This document shows positions 37,590 through 46,338 of a stretch of DNA of 64,000 bases, one piece after another. A program made the position numbers and the translations under genes. Position 1 is the stretch's first letter; each line of letters starts with the position of its first letter. Origin of the DNA: Spartinivicinus poritis (GTDB lineage Bacteria > Pseudomonadota > Gammaproteobacteria > Pseudomonadales > Zooshikellaceae); contig NZ_JAPMOU010000008.1 of NCBI RefSeq assembly GCF_028858535.1, forward strand, positions 1 through 64,000. Direction: 5' to 3'. A model generated the notes under the pieces. The model saw only the letters and a program-made list of their open reading frames with translations. It made no database searches and was not told the DNA's origin.

Positions 37590-38317
37590 TATTGCTGCTC
37601 ATCTACTGCCAAATTAGGCGTTTGCTCAGGGGTAGGCGTTTTTTGGGTAAATTGTTTGCTGACATCAACAATGGCCATATCTTTTAGGAAGTTACGTCCA
37701 ATTAAAACTGAAATGTCATAGTTGCTGCGGTCTGTCAGGCTGAACGAAATCCGCTGTTCGATGGCGCCTAGGCGAACATTCATCTTTACAATGTAAGCCT
37801 TTTGACCATCAGAGTCAGGTTGTTTAGCTTTCACCTTTTTTACAACTTGGCGACTGATTTCAGTGATTTCACCAGATTCTGGATCTTTCACCTTGAATTT
37901 AACCCACTTTTTACCATCCCGCTCAAAAGGAGTGATATCAATAGCATGTAAGACAGAAGTCGACAGCCCTGTGTCAATCCGTGCATCATAAGTAATGCCA
38001 GGTGGCGTCAAGGTTATTTTTTCTAGCTCACCAACAACCAGTTTTTGGTCAGTTGGCTCTTTTTCTTCTTCATTGGCCTTGGTTTTTTCTGCTGGCTTAG
38101 CCTGTGGGCAGTAAACAATAGTCTGCACTTTGGTTTTAGATGGGTTGCCAGTAGGCTTGACTTGTTTAGTCGATTGTTCAGTCGTAGCTGGGGCAGTACA
38201 GTTTTCAATGGTAGTAACTACGGGCTGAATGGCCTGTTCAGGCCCCTCCTGGCCAAAGCTGACTGAATTGATGCTCCAAATAACTGATATCAATACCAGA
38301 CACTGCAAATATTTCAT
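37589..38317 (-). CDS. exported retropepsin-like protein (putative ATP-dependent zinc protease family)
   Basis: This 242-aa protein has a signal peptide ending near residue 22. A Pro/Lys/Glu-rich linker (about 30-90) precedes a retropepsin-like domain with the aspartic-protease motif IDTGLSTSVL (Asp115) and the late hydrophobic VLIGRNFL. The family is called ATP-dependent zinc protease or RimB-like, although the fold is that of retroviral aspartic proteases. GGGAG precedes the ATG at 38317. It is the first gene of the set running down to 33848. Confidence 0.8.
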   Translation of the reverse strand: MKYLQCLVLISVIWSINSVSFGQEGPEQAIQPVVTTIENCTAPATTEQSTKQVKPTGNPSKTKVQTIVYCPQAKPAEKTKANEEEKEPTDQKLVVGELEKITLTPPGITYDARIDTGLSTSVLHAIDITPFERDGKKWVKFKVKDPESGEITEISRQVVKKVKAKQPDSDGQKAYIVKMNVRLGAIEQRISFSLTDRSNYDISVLIGRNFLKDMAIVDVSKQFTQKTPTPEQTPNLAVDEQQ

Positions 38318-39453
38318 ATCACTCCCTAGTTGTAGAGATGAATGGCCTTATTATAGGTGTTACTTAAGGTTGCTAATGCATATATTCTTCACGAATGACT
38401 ATAGACAACCATTGCTGATCTTAGGGCTTAAGCATACTTACTATTTCAACAGTAGACTAATAAAGTATTACTCAGACCGTGTGACTGTTTAATCAGTTCA
38501 GCGAATCAGCTCTCATTATTATCAACTATTGTATGGCTTCCCTTAATATCAGAGCTATCAGTAATTGCCAGGGGGGAATTTTGGCCAATGAGGCTCAGTA
38601 CCCTAGACAGTTACTTGCACTGGCGCTGGATAGCTTGAAATATATCAGGCAGTCCAGCCAAGGGGAGCTCCTCTTTGATGGGTAGGAGCTGCTCAACCAT
38701 GTTAGATGATAAATGAAGACGGAAGTATTATGCAGGGTTTTTGTAGCTAGAGAATCCTAAAACCTTGAGTTTGTGATCTTTTAGCGGCTTGGTAAGTACT
38801 TCAGGTGTGCACTTGTGAACAATATCTAGTCGATGAAAAGAAAGTTTTTGCACCTCTGGTGTGTGCTTATTGACAGAGAGGCTAGTTTGGTGATTGCACT
38901 ATTATAGTTATTGTCGGTAATTAGGCTGAATAGTTTTTATACGATATCCAGTTACTGGTATCAGAGTAGAGTGCCTGTAAGTGCATTTTAGTGGCTGACA
39001 CTATTTATTTTGCTCATGACGTTACGCTCATAGCCTTTGGTTTTTTTCCACAGGGGTAATCAAGTAAGCAGGACTGCTAATGTAGTCGGTATCTTGTAAA
39101 TTAAAAATTAGCTATGCGTATTTTCCGAAATTTTTTTAAGGTATAATCTTTAATTATAGATGCATAATAAAATGTCATCTGTTAATTGTTCCACCATCTC
39201 TACGCTTAGTATATCCTTCTGCTTCTTTTCTTATTTATCATATAAGACAGTTGAGTTCTGGCTTGTAACTGGCAACTTTACCTAATAGGGTAAACCCAAA
39301 GAGTAGGAAGGGTGGTTGTTTATTATTCAGTATACTGCTAGGTAATAGTTACCGTTAAATATTTTAGGTCATATTCGCTAATGGTGCATGCGTAAAGTCG
39401 TTGCCTTATTTATTTTTCGTATGGACCACTCGTTATTTAGGTGAGTTATTAAG
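38318..39453. other. 1.1-kb intergenic region, largely non-coding
   Basis: No convincing gene or repeat fills this gap between divergent genes. The only protein-like stretch is a 50-codon frame at 38533-38685 (reads ...IRAISNCQGGILANEAQYP...) with no ribosome-binding site, perhaps a gene fragment. The 3' part (39100-39200) is strongly AT-rich with AAATTTTTTTAAGG and GGTATAATC, where a promoter for the antiporter gene could lie. Confidence 0.5.
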
Positions 39454-40812
39454 ATGGAAAAACAAACTGGTAGTTTTATAGCATTACTACCTATATTGCT
39501 ATTTTTAGGCATATTTATTGGTAGCGGGGTTTATTACCACCAGCAAGCAGTAGATTTTGCTTTTTATCAGATCAAAGCGCCAGTAGCTATTTTACCGGCA
39601 ATAATTTTAGCTTTTATCCTAGCGAAAGGAAAAACCAATAGCAAAATTGAAACCTTTGTTAAAGGTGTCGGTGATCAAAATATAATCTTAATGTGCCTTG
39701 TGTTTTTGCTTGCAGGCGCATTTGCCAGCGTCACAAAATCTATTGGTGGTGTAGATGCAACTGTCAATATTGGGCTGAGTGTTATCCCTGCTAGCCTGTT
39801 ACTGCCCGGTATTTTTATAATTTCAGCTTTTATTGCCACTGCGATGGGAACCTCCATGGGGACGATAGCGGCTGTAGCGCCTCTAGCATTACAAGTGGCA
39901 GTAACAGCTGGGTTGCCTGAAGCTGTCTGTATTGGTGCCGTTATTGGTGGTGCCATGTTTGGTGATAATTTATCCGTTATTTCTGACACCACCATAGCAG
40001 CGACACGAACTCAAGGATGTGATTTAAAAGATAAATTCAGAGAAAACATTAAAATTGCAGCACCAGCAGCCGTACTGACTATTATTTTATTATTTGTGAT
40101 GGGTGAGCCAGGTCAGGCGATAGAAGCTAAACCAGTGAATGGGTGGCTGGCTTTACCTTATCTTATTGTATTAGCCCTCGCGGTCATGGGGTTGAATGTA
40201 TTGACTGTATTAATGATTGGTATTGCTGTTTCTGGTGTCATGGGAATGCTGGTTACGCCTGATTATGGCTTAGAAACGCTTAGTAAAAACATTTATGCAG
40301 GTTATGAGGGGATGCTGGAAATTATGGTCTTGTCCATGTTGATTGGTGGATTGGCCATGATTATGAAACAGCAAGGTGGCATGCAGTGGGTTATTGATAA
40401 GATTACTCGGCTAGGCAAAAACACTGCTAATAAAAGCCAAAAGGCTGGTGAAGCATCTGTTGGTTTATTAGCCGCTATTAGTGGTATATTTACTGCTAAT
40501 AATACCATTGCGATTATTATTGCAGGGGGGGTAGCGAAAGATGTCAGTCAGCACTATGGTATTAGCAGTAAGCGAAGTGCCAGCTTGTTAGATATCTTTG
40601 CTTGTGTAGTGCAAGGTTTATTGCCTTATGGGGCGCAGATTTTATTGGCGGGATCAATTGCAGGACTTTCTCCCTTGGCCTTAATCGGTAATGTTTATTA
40701 TTGCTGGGTATTGGGTGGCGTTGCTATTTTGGTGATAGGACTAGGCCTGTTTTCCAGTAAAACAGCTGTTACCCAGTCTGAGGCGTTAAAAGAACAGTCT
40801 GTTTCATCGTAG
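39454..40812 (+). CDS. NhaC-type Na+/H+ antiporter family protein
   Basis: This 452-aa protein has about 11-12 TM helices. Sequence blocks typical of NhaC are present: FLLAGAFASVTKSIGG, ATAMGTSMGTIAAVAP and GGAMFGDNLSVISDTTIAA. The last contains the conserved polar/acidic residues thought to carry ions. It exchanges Na+ for H+ or an amino-acid-like substrate in known members. It is a single gene, closed by a perfect hairpin at 40847. Confidence 0.88.
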   Translation: MEKQTGSFIALLPILLFLGIFIGSGVYYHQQAVDFAFYQIKAPVAILPAIILAFILAKGKTNSKIETFVKGVGDQNIILMCLVFLLAGAFASVTKSIGGVDATVNIGLSVIPASLLLPGIFIISAFIATAMGTSMGTIAAVAPLALQVAVTAGLPEAVCIGAVIGGAMFGDNLSVISDTTIAATRTQGCDLKDKFRENIKIAAPAAVLTIILLFVMGEPGQAIEAKPVNGWLALPYLIVLALAVMGLNVLTVLMIGIAVSGVMGMLVTPDYGLETLSKNIYAGYEGMLEIMVLSMLIGGLAMIMKQQGGMQWVIDKITRLGKNTANKSQKAGEASVGLLAAISGIFTANNTIAIIIAGGVAKDVSQHYGISSKRSASLLDIFACVVQGLLPYGAQILLAGSIAGLSPLALIGNVYYCWVLGGVAILVIGLGLFSSKTAVTQSEALKEQSVSS

Positions 40813-40846
40813 TTTTTCTTTTTGATTATTCTTCCATGCTAGCGAA

Positions 40847-40872
40847 AGATACCCGCCATTTAGCGGGTATCT
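40847..40872. terminator. hairpin after the antiporter gene
   Basis: AGATACCCGC and GCGGGTATCT form a perfect 10-bp stem with a 6-nt loop, 35 bases past the antiporter stop codon and 137 bases from the end of the convergent RND gene. The flanking T content is modest. Confidence 0.65.
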
Positions 40873-41008
40873 CATCCGATGTAGACTCCAACCCTTTTTA
40901 AACTTACCCTACTATCCACCACGGACTATTATTTGTAGTTATTAGAGCTTCCCTTTATATTGTGTTGCTGCAAGGTGGACCACTTGTGCTGTTGCTTCAT
41001 TCATACCG

Positions 41009-44000
41009 CTATTCACTTTTGATTTGTTTTTCTGAGACGCTTGATTTTAAGCTATTTGCTTTCAATGCTTTGTCTAATTTGCGGGCTGTGTCGCCAGGGG
41101 CTCCAGTAAATCTTGCCAATAGATTATAGGCAACAGGAATGACGAATAAAGTAAATACGGTGGCAACTGTTACTCCAAAAAATAAGGTAATCCCCAACAC
41201 CTGACGGGTTTCAGCACCTGCTCCAAAAGAGATAATCAGTGGGATTGAGCCTGCTGTGGTGGTAATACTAGTCATGATAATTGGTCGTAATCGTACTTGT
41301 GCTGCTTCGGTAATGGCCTCTTGTATGGTTGCCCCTTGGTCGCGCATTTGGTTGGCAAACTCCACAATAAGAATGCCATTTTTAGCTGCTAGGCCAATTA
41401 ACATGACTAAACCGACTTGGCTGTATAGATTGAGGGTGTTGTCAGTCAGTATTAGCCCAATTAATCCGCCTGCAATGGCCAATGGCACAGTGAGAGTAAT
41501 GATAAAAGGATTGATATAGCTTTCAAATTGCGCAGCCAGTACTAAAAACATCACTAAAATACCTAAGCCAAAAGTGAAATAGCTGGCACCACCAGATTTT
41601 TTGTAATCCAGTGATTGGCCTTTGTAATCAAAAACGGCATTATCTGGAAGCTGCTTGCGTACCAGGTTTTCCAAATAGGTGAGAGCATCTCCCAGGAGTA
41701 AATGGTCTTCTAAATTGGCGTCAATAGTAATTGCACGGGTGCGGTTATAGCGATTTAAGGTTTTTGAACCTGCATATTCTGCCAACTTAACCAGGTTTGA
41801 AAGGGGGATCAGTTGGCCAGACCGTTCAGATCTCACGTAGATATTGGTTAAATCATTAGGGCTATTTTGTTGGTCCCGCTTGCCTTCAACCATTACATCA
41901 TATTCTTCTCCATCTTCTATATAAGTTGTCACACGCCGTGAGGCGAGCATACTCTCCAAGGTGCGGCCAATATTTTGAATGGAGACGCCCAGCTCTGCTG
42001 CACGGTCGTAATTAATCATGACATGAATTTGTGGGCTGGTTTCTTTGTAGTCACTATCAATGCCAATAAACCCAGGATTATTTTCATTGATTTCAGCAAA
42101 CAACCTGTTACGCCACTTAGCGAGTTCTTCATAAGTGCCGCCACCAATAACAAATTGGATGGGTTTTGCTGTACGGCTTCTGATGCCTTGCCGCATGATA
42201 GGGTATATTCGTACTCCAGCAAGGTCAGCGGTATTTTTACGGATTTCTGCCATAATTTTCCAGGCTGAGCGGCGCTTGCTCCATTCACTGAGTACCATAA
42301 TCACTATACCTGAATTAAAACTGCCTCTGGGGGTGCGAACTAATATTCTTTCAGCCTCGCCTTTTTCTGCTAAGGGCATCAAACGTCGTTCAAGTTCATC
42401 CATATACTCTTTCATATAAGCATAGGTGGCACCTTCAGGACCATTGACCAAAATAAAAAATGCCCCTCGATCTTCTTTAGGCACATACTCGGTAGGAATT
42501 TTATTAGCTAAAAATACGGAAAGCCCAATCATGACAATAAATAATGAAATGACAATATAAGGTTTTCTGAGGCAGGCTAGTATCCAGTGGTGATAGTGTT
42601 TTTTAAACCAATTAAAAAAACTATCGACTTTTTTAACCAGAAAAAAAGAGCCGTTTGCAGGCTTTAATACCATTGATGCTAAAACAGGAGATAATGTTAA
42701 TGCAACTAAACTGGAAAAAACCACAGCAGCGCTCATGGTGACTGCAAACTCTGAAAATAAACGGCCTATGTCTCCTTCTAATACAGTAATAGGAGCGAAT
42801 ACCGCCACTAAAACCAGAGTAGTGGCAATCACCGCAAACCCCACTTGACGAGTGCCTTTAAATGCAGCGACTAAAGCAGGTTCATTGTACTCTTCCATTC
42901 GGCGATGAATATTCTCTAATACGACAATAGCATCATCTACCACTAAACCAATAGCCAGCACTAAGGCTAGTAGAGTTAACAAATTTACTGTAAAACCCAT
43001 TATCATCAGTACAATAAATGTAGCAATTAACGAAATGGGTACAGTAATGGCTGGCACTAACATGGCGCGAACACTGCCTAAAAATAAATAAATGGTAAAA
43101 ATAACCAGTGACATGGCAATAGAAAGGGTTTTATACACTTCGTTAATGGCTTCCTCTATAAATACTGAAGAGTCATAGCTTTGGTGAATATACATGCCTT
43201 TAGGTAGGGTTTTATTGAGGCGGCCTGCTTGTAGTGTTGCTGCACGTGCTACTTCGATAGTATTGGCTGTTGACTGTTTGGTAATGCCAATACCGACCAT
43301 ACTTTCTCCATTGCCACGAAACAGGGTGCGATACTCGGTGGTGCCTTTTTCAACAGTGGCAACATCACCCAAGCGCACTAAATATCCATCATTACCGCGA
43401 GATAATACTAATTGCTTAAAGTCATCTGGCTTAAGAAATAGCCGTTTTACTCGTACAGTAAACTCTTGGTTAATCGACTCGATACTACCAGCAGGTAATT
43501 CTACATTTTCTGAGCGTAGTGCTTTCTCTACATCATTTACCGTGAGATTGTGGGCTGCCAGTTTGGCGCGATCAATCCAAATCCGCATGGCAAAACTCTG
43601 GCCCCCACCAACACGTACCCGTGCAACGCCTTTAAGAATCGAAAAGCGGTCCATAAGATAACGCTCTGCATAATCGGTTAACTCAGGCACAGATAGACGG
43701 TCACTGGTTAAATTAAGCCACATAATCACATCTTCATTTGAATCAACCTTTTGGACATCCGGCACTTCGGCTTCTTGAGGAAGGTCATCTAGAATGCGTG
43801 ACACTCTATCGCGTACATCATTGGCTGCTGCATCAATATCACGGGTTAAATTAAACTCGATATTGATTTGTGAGCGCCCATCAGAGCTATTAGACTCGAT
43901 GTATTTAATTCCTTCTAAACCAGAAATACGGTCTTCAATTAACTGAGTGATTCGGGTTTCTACGACATTAGCGGCAGCGCCTGAATAGCGAGTATCGATT

Positions 44001-44137
44001 GATACAATTGGTGAGTCGATATCAGGGTATTCCCGTAACGGCAATCGTTCAAAGGCAATGATGCCAAAGGCGATGAGTAATAAGGAAATAACTGATGCAA
44101 AAACTGGTCGTTTGATACAAATATCAGATAGGAGCAT
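41009..44137 (-). CDS. RND efflux pump inner-membrane transporter (HAE1 family)
   Basis: This 1042-aa, 12-TM AcrB/MexF-like transporter begins LLSDICIKRPVFASVISLLL and LPLREYPDID. It carries the proton-relay aspartate pair in TM4 (GLVVDDAIVVLENIHR) and the usual large periplasmic loops. It exports drugs or other amphiphiles using proton flow with the adaptor encoded 8 bp upstream. No outer-membrane channel gene is adjacent, so it probably uses a TolC encoded elsewhere. The substrate is unknown. Confidence 0.95.
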   Translation of the reverse strand: MLLSDICIKRPVFASVISLLLIAFGIIAFERLPLREYPDIDSPIVSIDTRYSGAAANVVETRITQLIEDRISGLEGIKYIESNSSDGRSQINIEFNLTRDIDAAANDVRDRVSRILDDLPQEAEVPDVQKVDSNEDVIMWLNLTSDRLSVPELTDYAERYLMDRFSILKGVARVRVGGGQSFAMRIWIDRAKLAAHNLTVNDVEKALRSENVELPAGSIESINQEFTVRVKRLFLKPDDFKQLVLSRGNDGYLVRLGDVATVEKGTTEYRTLFRGNGESMVGIGITKQSTANTIEVARAATLQAGRLNKTLPKGMYIHQSYDSSVFIEEAINEVYKTLSIAMSLVIFTIYLFLGSVRAMLVPAITVPISLIATFIVLMIMGFTVNLLTLLALVLAIGLVVDDAIVVLENIHRRMEEYNEPALVAAFKGTRQVGFAVIATTLVLVAVFAPITVLEGDIGRLFSEFAVTMSAAVVFSSLVALTLSPVLASMVLKPANGSFFLVKKVDSFFNWFKKHYHHWILACLRKPYIVISLFIVMIGLSVFLANKIPTEYVPKEDRGAFFILVNGPEGATYAYMKEYMDELERRLMPLAEKGEAERILVRTPRGSFNSGIVIMVLSEWSKRRSAWKIMAEIRKNTADLAGVRIYPIMRQGIRSRTAKPIQFVIGGGTYEELAKWRNRLFAEINENNPGFIGIDSDYKETSPQIHVMINYDRAAELGVSIQNIGRTLESMLASRRVTTYIEDGEEYDVMVEGKRDQQNSPNDLTNIYVRSERSGQLIPLSNLVKLAEYAGSKTLNRYNRTRAITIDANLEDHLLLGDALTYLENLVRKQLPDNAVFDYKGQSLDYKKSGGASYFTFGLGILVMFLVLAAQFESYINPFIITLTVPLAIAGGLIGLILTDNTLNLYSQVGLVMLIGLAAKNGILIVEFANQMRDQGATIQEAITEAAQVRLRPIIMTSITTTAGSIPLIISFGAGAETRQVLGITLFFGVTVATVFTLFVIPVAYNLLARFTGAPGDTARKLDKALKANSLKSSVSEKQIKSE

Positions 44138-44145
44138 AATTAGCG

Positions 44146-45252
44146 TTACTCTTGTTTATCTGATGAAAGGGATTGGGGGGGCGAAGACCGTTGATTTAAA
44201 AGTTCGGTGATTGGTTGTTTATCTTTGGCTTGCTGAGCCAGGATTTTTACCGAGCTACCGTTATTTAATCGCATTACGCCGTGGGTAACGACTATTTCAC
44301 CTGGTTGTAGCCCGCGTTGTACGACAATAGCGCCTGGGCGTCTGGCGCCTGTCATTAATTTGCGTTTTTCCACAGTTGGAGGATTAGTGGCTGTATTGAC
44401 AACAAAGGCATATTTATTAAAACCTTCTTGTACTAAAGCCTCTTCTGGTAACATCAAGCTTTCTTTAACAGGCTTACGCAATTCAACCATCATTAACATA
44501 CCAGGCTTTAATCGTTGTTGCTTATTGGGTAATACTGCGCGCACGATAATTGAACGGGTGATAGGGTTGATACGAGAATCGATGCTGATAATGTTACCTT
44601 GAAAAATATTATTATTGACTTCTCTGGATTTGGCCGTGACTTCAAGACCAGGCTTTAAAGTACCTAAAAAAACAGCAGGTACAGTAATATCTAATTTCAT
44701 TACACTGTCATCATCAAGTGTGGTAATTGGGTCGCCAGGTGTGACCAGTGAGCCAACACTGATATTGCGTAAGCCTACCACACCATTAAAAGGGGCAATG
44801 ATTAAACGATCAGCTAGACGTGATTGAGTGGCGTGAAATTTTGCTTGTGCTGTTTCATAAGTCACGCGTCGTTGATCCAGTAGTGACTTGGAAGCGAGGC
44901 TGGAGCTTACCAGTGATTGAACACGCTCATATTGTCGTTTAGCTTCTTCCAAAGTGGAGCGAGCCTCTTCCAACTGGGCATGTTCTTCAGTGCTAGTCAT
45001 TTCAGCTAATACATCGCCTGCTTTAACTCGCTGGTTGTCATCAAAATGAATAGCCGTAATGGTTTCAGTGACGGTAGAGGAGAGTGTGACAGCTTCATTA
45101 GCTCTTAAGGTACCTAATGCTTCAATTGCCTCAACAAAAGGCTCTAATTGTACTGACTTGGTAAACACAGGAATAGGTGCTGAGTTGGCGTTTACTTTAA
45201 AGAGGAATAACCAACTTATGATAATTATGTTGCATACTGCTTTGTAATGCAT
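44146..45252 (-). CDS. RND efflux periplasmic adaptor (membrane fusion protein)
   Basis: This 368-aa adaptor has an N-terminal signal/TM segment (about 6-23), a lipoyl-like half-motif near VEAIEALGTLRANEAV, and a coiled-coil hairpin (about 90-140, EEARSTLEEAKRQYERVQS). A second lipoyl half (IAPFNGVVGLRNISVG) and beta-barrel domains follow. The ATG at 45252 is spaced correctly from AAGGATG; the ATG three codons earlier is too close. It forms an operon with the transporter. The 500-bp upstream gap lies between this operon and the JmjC cluster. Confidence 0.92.
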   Translation of the reverse strand: MHYKAVCNIIIISWLFLFKVNANSAPIPVFTKSVQLEPFVEAIEALGTLRANEAVTLSSTVTETITAIHFDDNQRVKAGDVLAEMTSTEEHAQLEEARSTLEEAKRQYERVQSLVSSSLASKSLLDQRRVTYETAQAKFHATQSRLADRLIIAPFNGVVGLRNISVGSLVTPGDPITTLDDDSVMKLDITVPAVFLGTLKPGLEVTAKSREVNNNIFQGNIISIDSRINPITRSIIVRAVLPNKQQRLKPGMLMMVELRKPVKESLMLPEEALVQEGFNKYAFVVNTATNPPTVEKRKLMTGARRPGAIVVQRGLQPGEIVVTHGVMRLNNGSSVKILAQQAKDKQPITELLNQRSSPPQSLSSDKQE

Positions 45253-45518
45253 GAAAAGCATCCTTGGTTTGTCGTGTCAGCTTATAAGATAATCTAGCGT
45301 GGCTCAATAGAGCATAGATGATGAAAACCAGGGGATAAACTACATAGTAGAGGCAACTATATTAAAAGGCAGCCTTTGTATGACCAGAGTTAATATAAAC
45401 GACATGATAAGATTATGTTACGACAACAGCAGCTTATGAGCTACTTAAAATAAAGTGATAATTTAATTATTTTATCTGGATTATATAAGCATCACTTATC
45501 CTATACCCATCATGGATC

Positions 45519-45572
45519 ATAGTGGTTTGGTACAGATATCAGTTTTATACTGATAGTGGTTTTATACAGATA
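45519..45572 (+). promoter_or_regulatory. paired 20-bp direct repeats upstream of the JmjC cluster
   Basis: ATAGTGGTTT-NNT-ACAGATA occurs at 45519-45538 and 45553-45572 (18 of 20 bases equal), with a 34-bp period. Between and overlapping them is the inverted repeat TATCAG-N7-CTGATA (45537-45555). It lies 220-270 bp upstream of the small-protein start codon. A binding site for a regulator is the simplest reading. The rest of 45253-45791 shows no gene. Confidence 0.5.
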
Positions 45573-45791
45573 GTTATTTTGTTGTAACATAGCGTAACCA
45601 TGGTTGGTTTTATATTGACGACTAAATAATAGTAAACTAACTTTGTTGCCCTGCTTGTTTGTATTGCTTTGTGCAAGTAATGCCTTACTTAGATAAGTCC
45701 TGCATTTTAAATGTAGAATTTAGGTGATATAGGGTGTATAGGGTAGATATAGTAGTTTAACATCATGACTAAGAATGGAGGCTTAAAACCA

Positions 45792-46172
45792 ATGAATGAT
45801 AGTCAGTCAGTGTTTGGTAATGAGATAGAGTTAGACGGTGTGCTTTATGTATCTGTAAATTTTCTAAAGCAATATCCCGAGTATTTGGATAATGAATTTA
45901 ATGACAATGTTGATGCGGCAAATGATGCTGCAGTAAGTATAGAAGAAGGAATGCCAGAGGAGGGTGATGACTCACCCAGTGTCCATAAAAGTGAGATTGT
46001 ACTGAATGGTAGTACTTATTTGGCAGCACCTATTTTGCGAGCTAATCCCAATTATGTTGAGTTGAAATATAACCAGCAGATAGAAGTTGCTTTGCCGCAG
46101 TTCATTCCCAACAATGTACTTGATGAAGGTAAAGTGGCGACCTCATTCTATCGTCGTCGTCGATCTATATAG
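45792..46172 (+). CDS. small duplicated protein with Arg-rich tail, candidate substrate/precursor of the JmjC enzymes
   Basis: This 126-aa protein has no recognised family. Residues 6-38 and 63-95 are an internal repeat (pattern SV-x3-EI-x-L-x-G-x2-Y...L-x3-P-x-Y...), with a 57-residue period. The linker (39-62) is strongly acidic. The C-terminus ends SFYRRRRSI. There is no signal peptide or TM helix. GGAGG at 45777-45781 lies 10 bases before the ATG at 45792; an earlier in-frame ATG at 45765 has no such site. It is the first gene of the cluster, before a strong hairpin and five JmjC-like domains. A modified substrate or RiPP-type precursor is my inference; an adaptor protein is the alternative. 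Confidence 0.6.
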   Translation: MNDSQSVFGNEIELDGVLYVSVNFLKQYPEYLDNEFNDNVDAANDAAVSIEEGMPEEGDDSPSVHKSEIVLNGSTYLAAPILRANPNYVELKYNQQIEVALPQFIPNNVLDEGKVATSFYRRRRSI

Positions 46173-46218
46173 AAGAAGCTCTATTTTATCGTAAATAATT
46201 GTTAAAAATGCCCTTATG

Positions 46219-46243
46219 CCGCTAAAAATGTAATTTTTAGCGG
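46219..46243 (+). terminator. strong hairpin between the small gene and the first JmjC gene
   Basis: CCGCTAAAAAT and ATTTTTAGCGG form a perfect 11-bp stem with a 3-nt loop, 46 bases past the small-gene stop codon and 95 bases before the next start. TGTCTAT follows rather than a clean T-run. It may be a partial terminator or RNA-processing/stability element that raises the level of the first message relative to the enzymes. Confidence 0.6.
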
Positions 46244-46338
46244 TGTCTATAGTTGGTTGAAGACGACCCCCTATTTATAAACATACCCATAGTAAATTTT
46301 TTTAGTGAAAGCTCGTCATACGATTTGGAAAAACTGAC

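Noticed and set aside
43194-43661. 155-codon plus-strand frame inside the RND transporter gene
   Set aside because: Antisense shadow of a strongly conserved transporter gene.
45792-46172. Reading the RRRR tail as a DNA/RNA-binding tail of a nucleoid protein
   Set aside because: The rest of the protein is acidic and repeated, and its place in front of five oxygenase domains points to a substrate or partner. I cannot exclude it fully.
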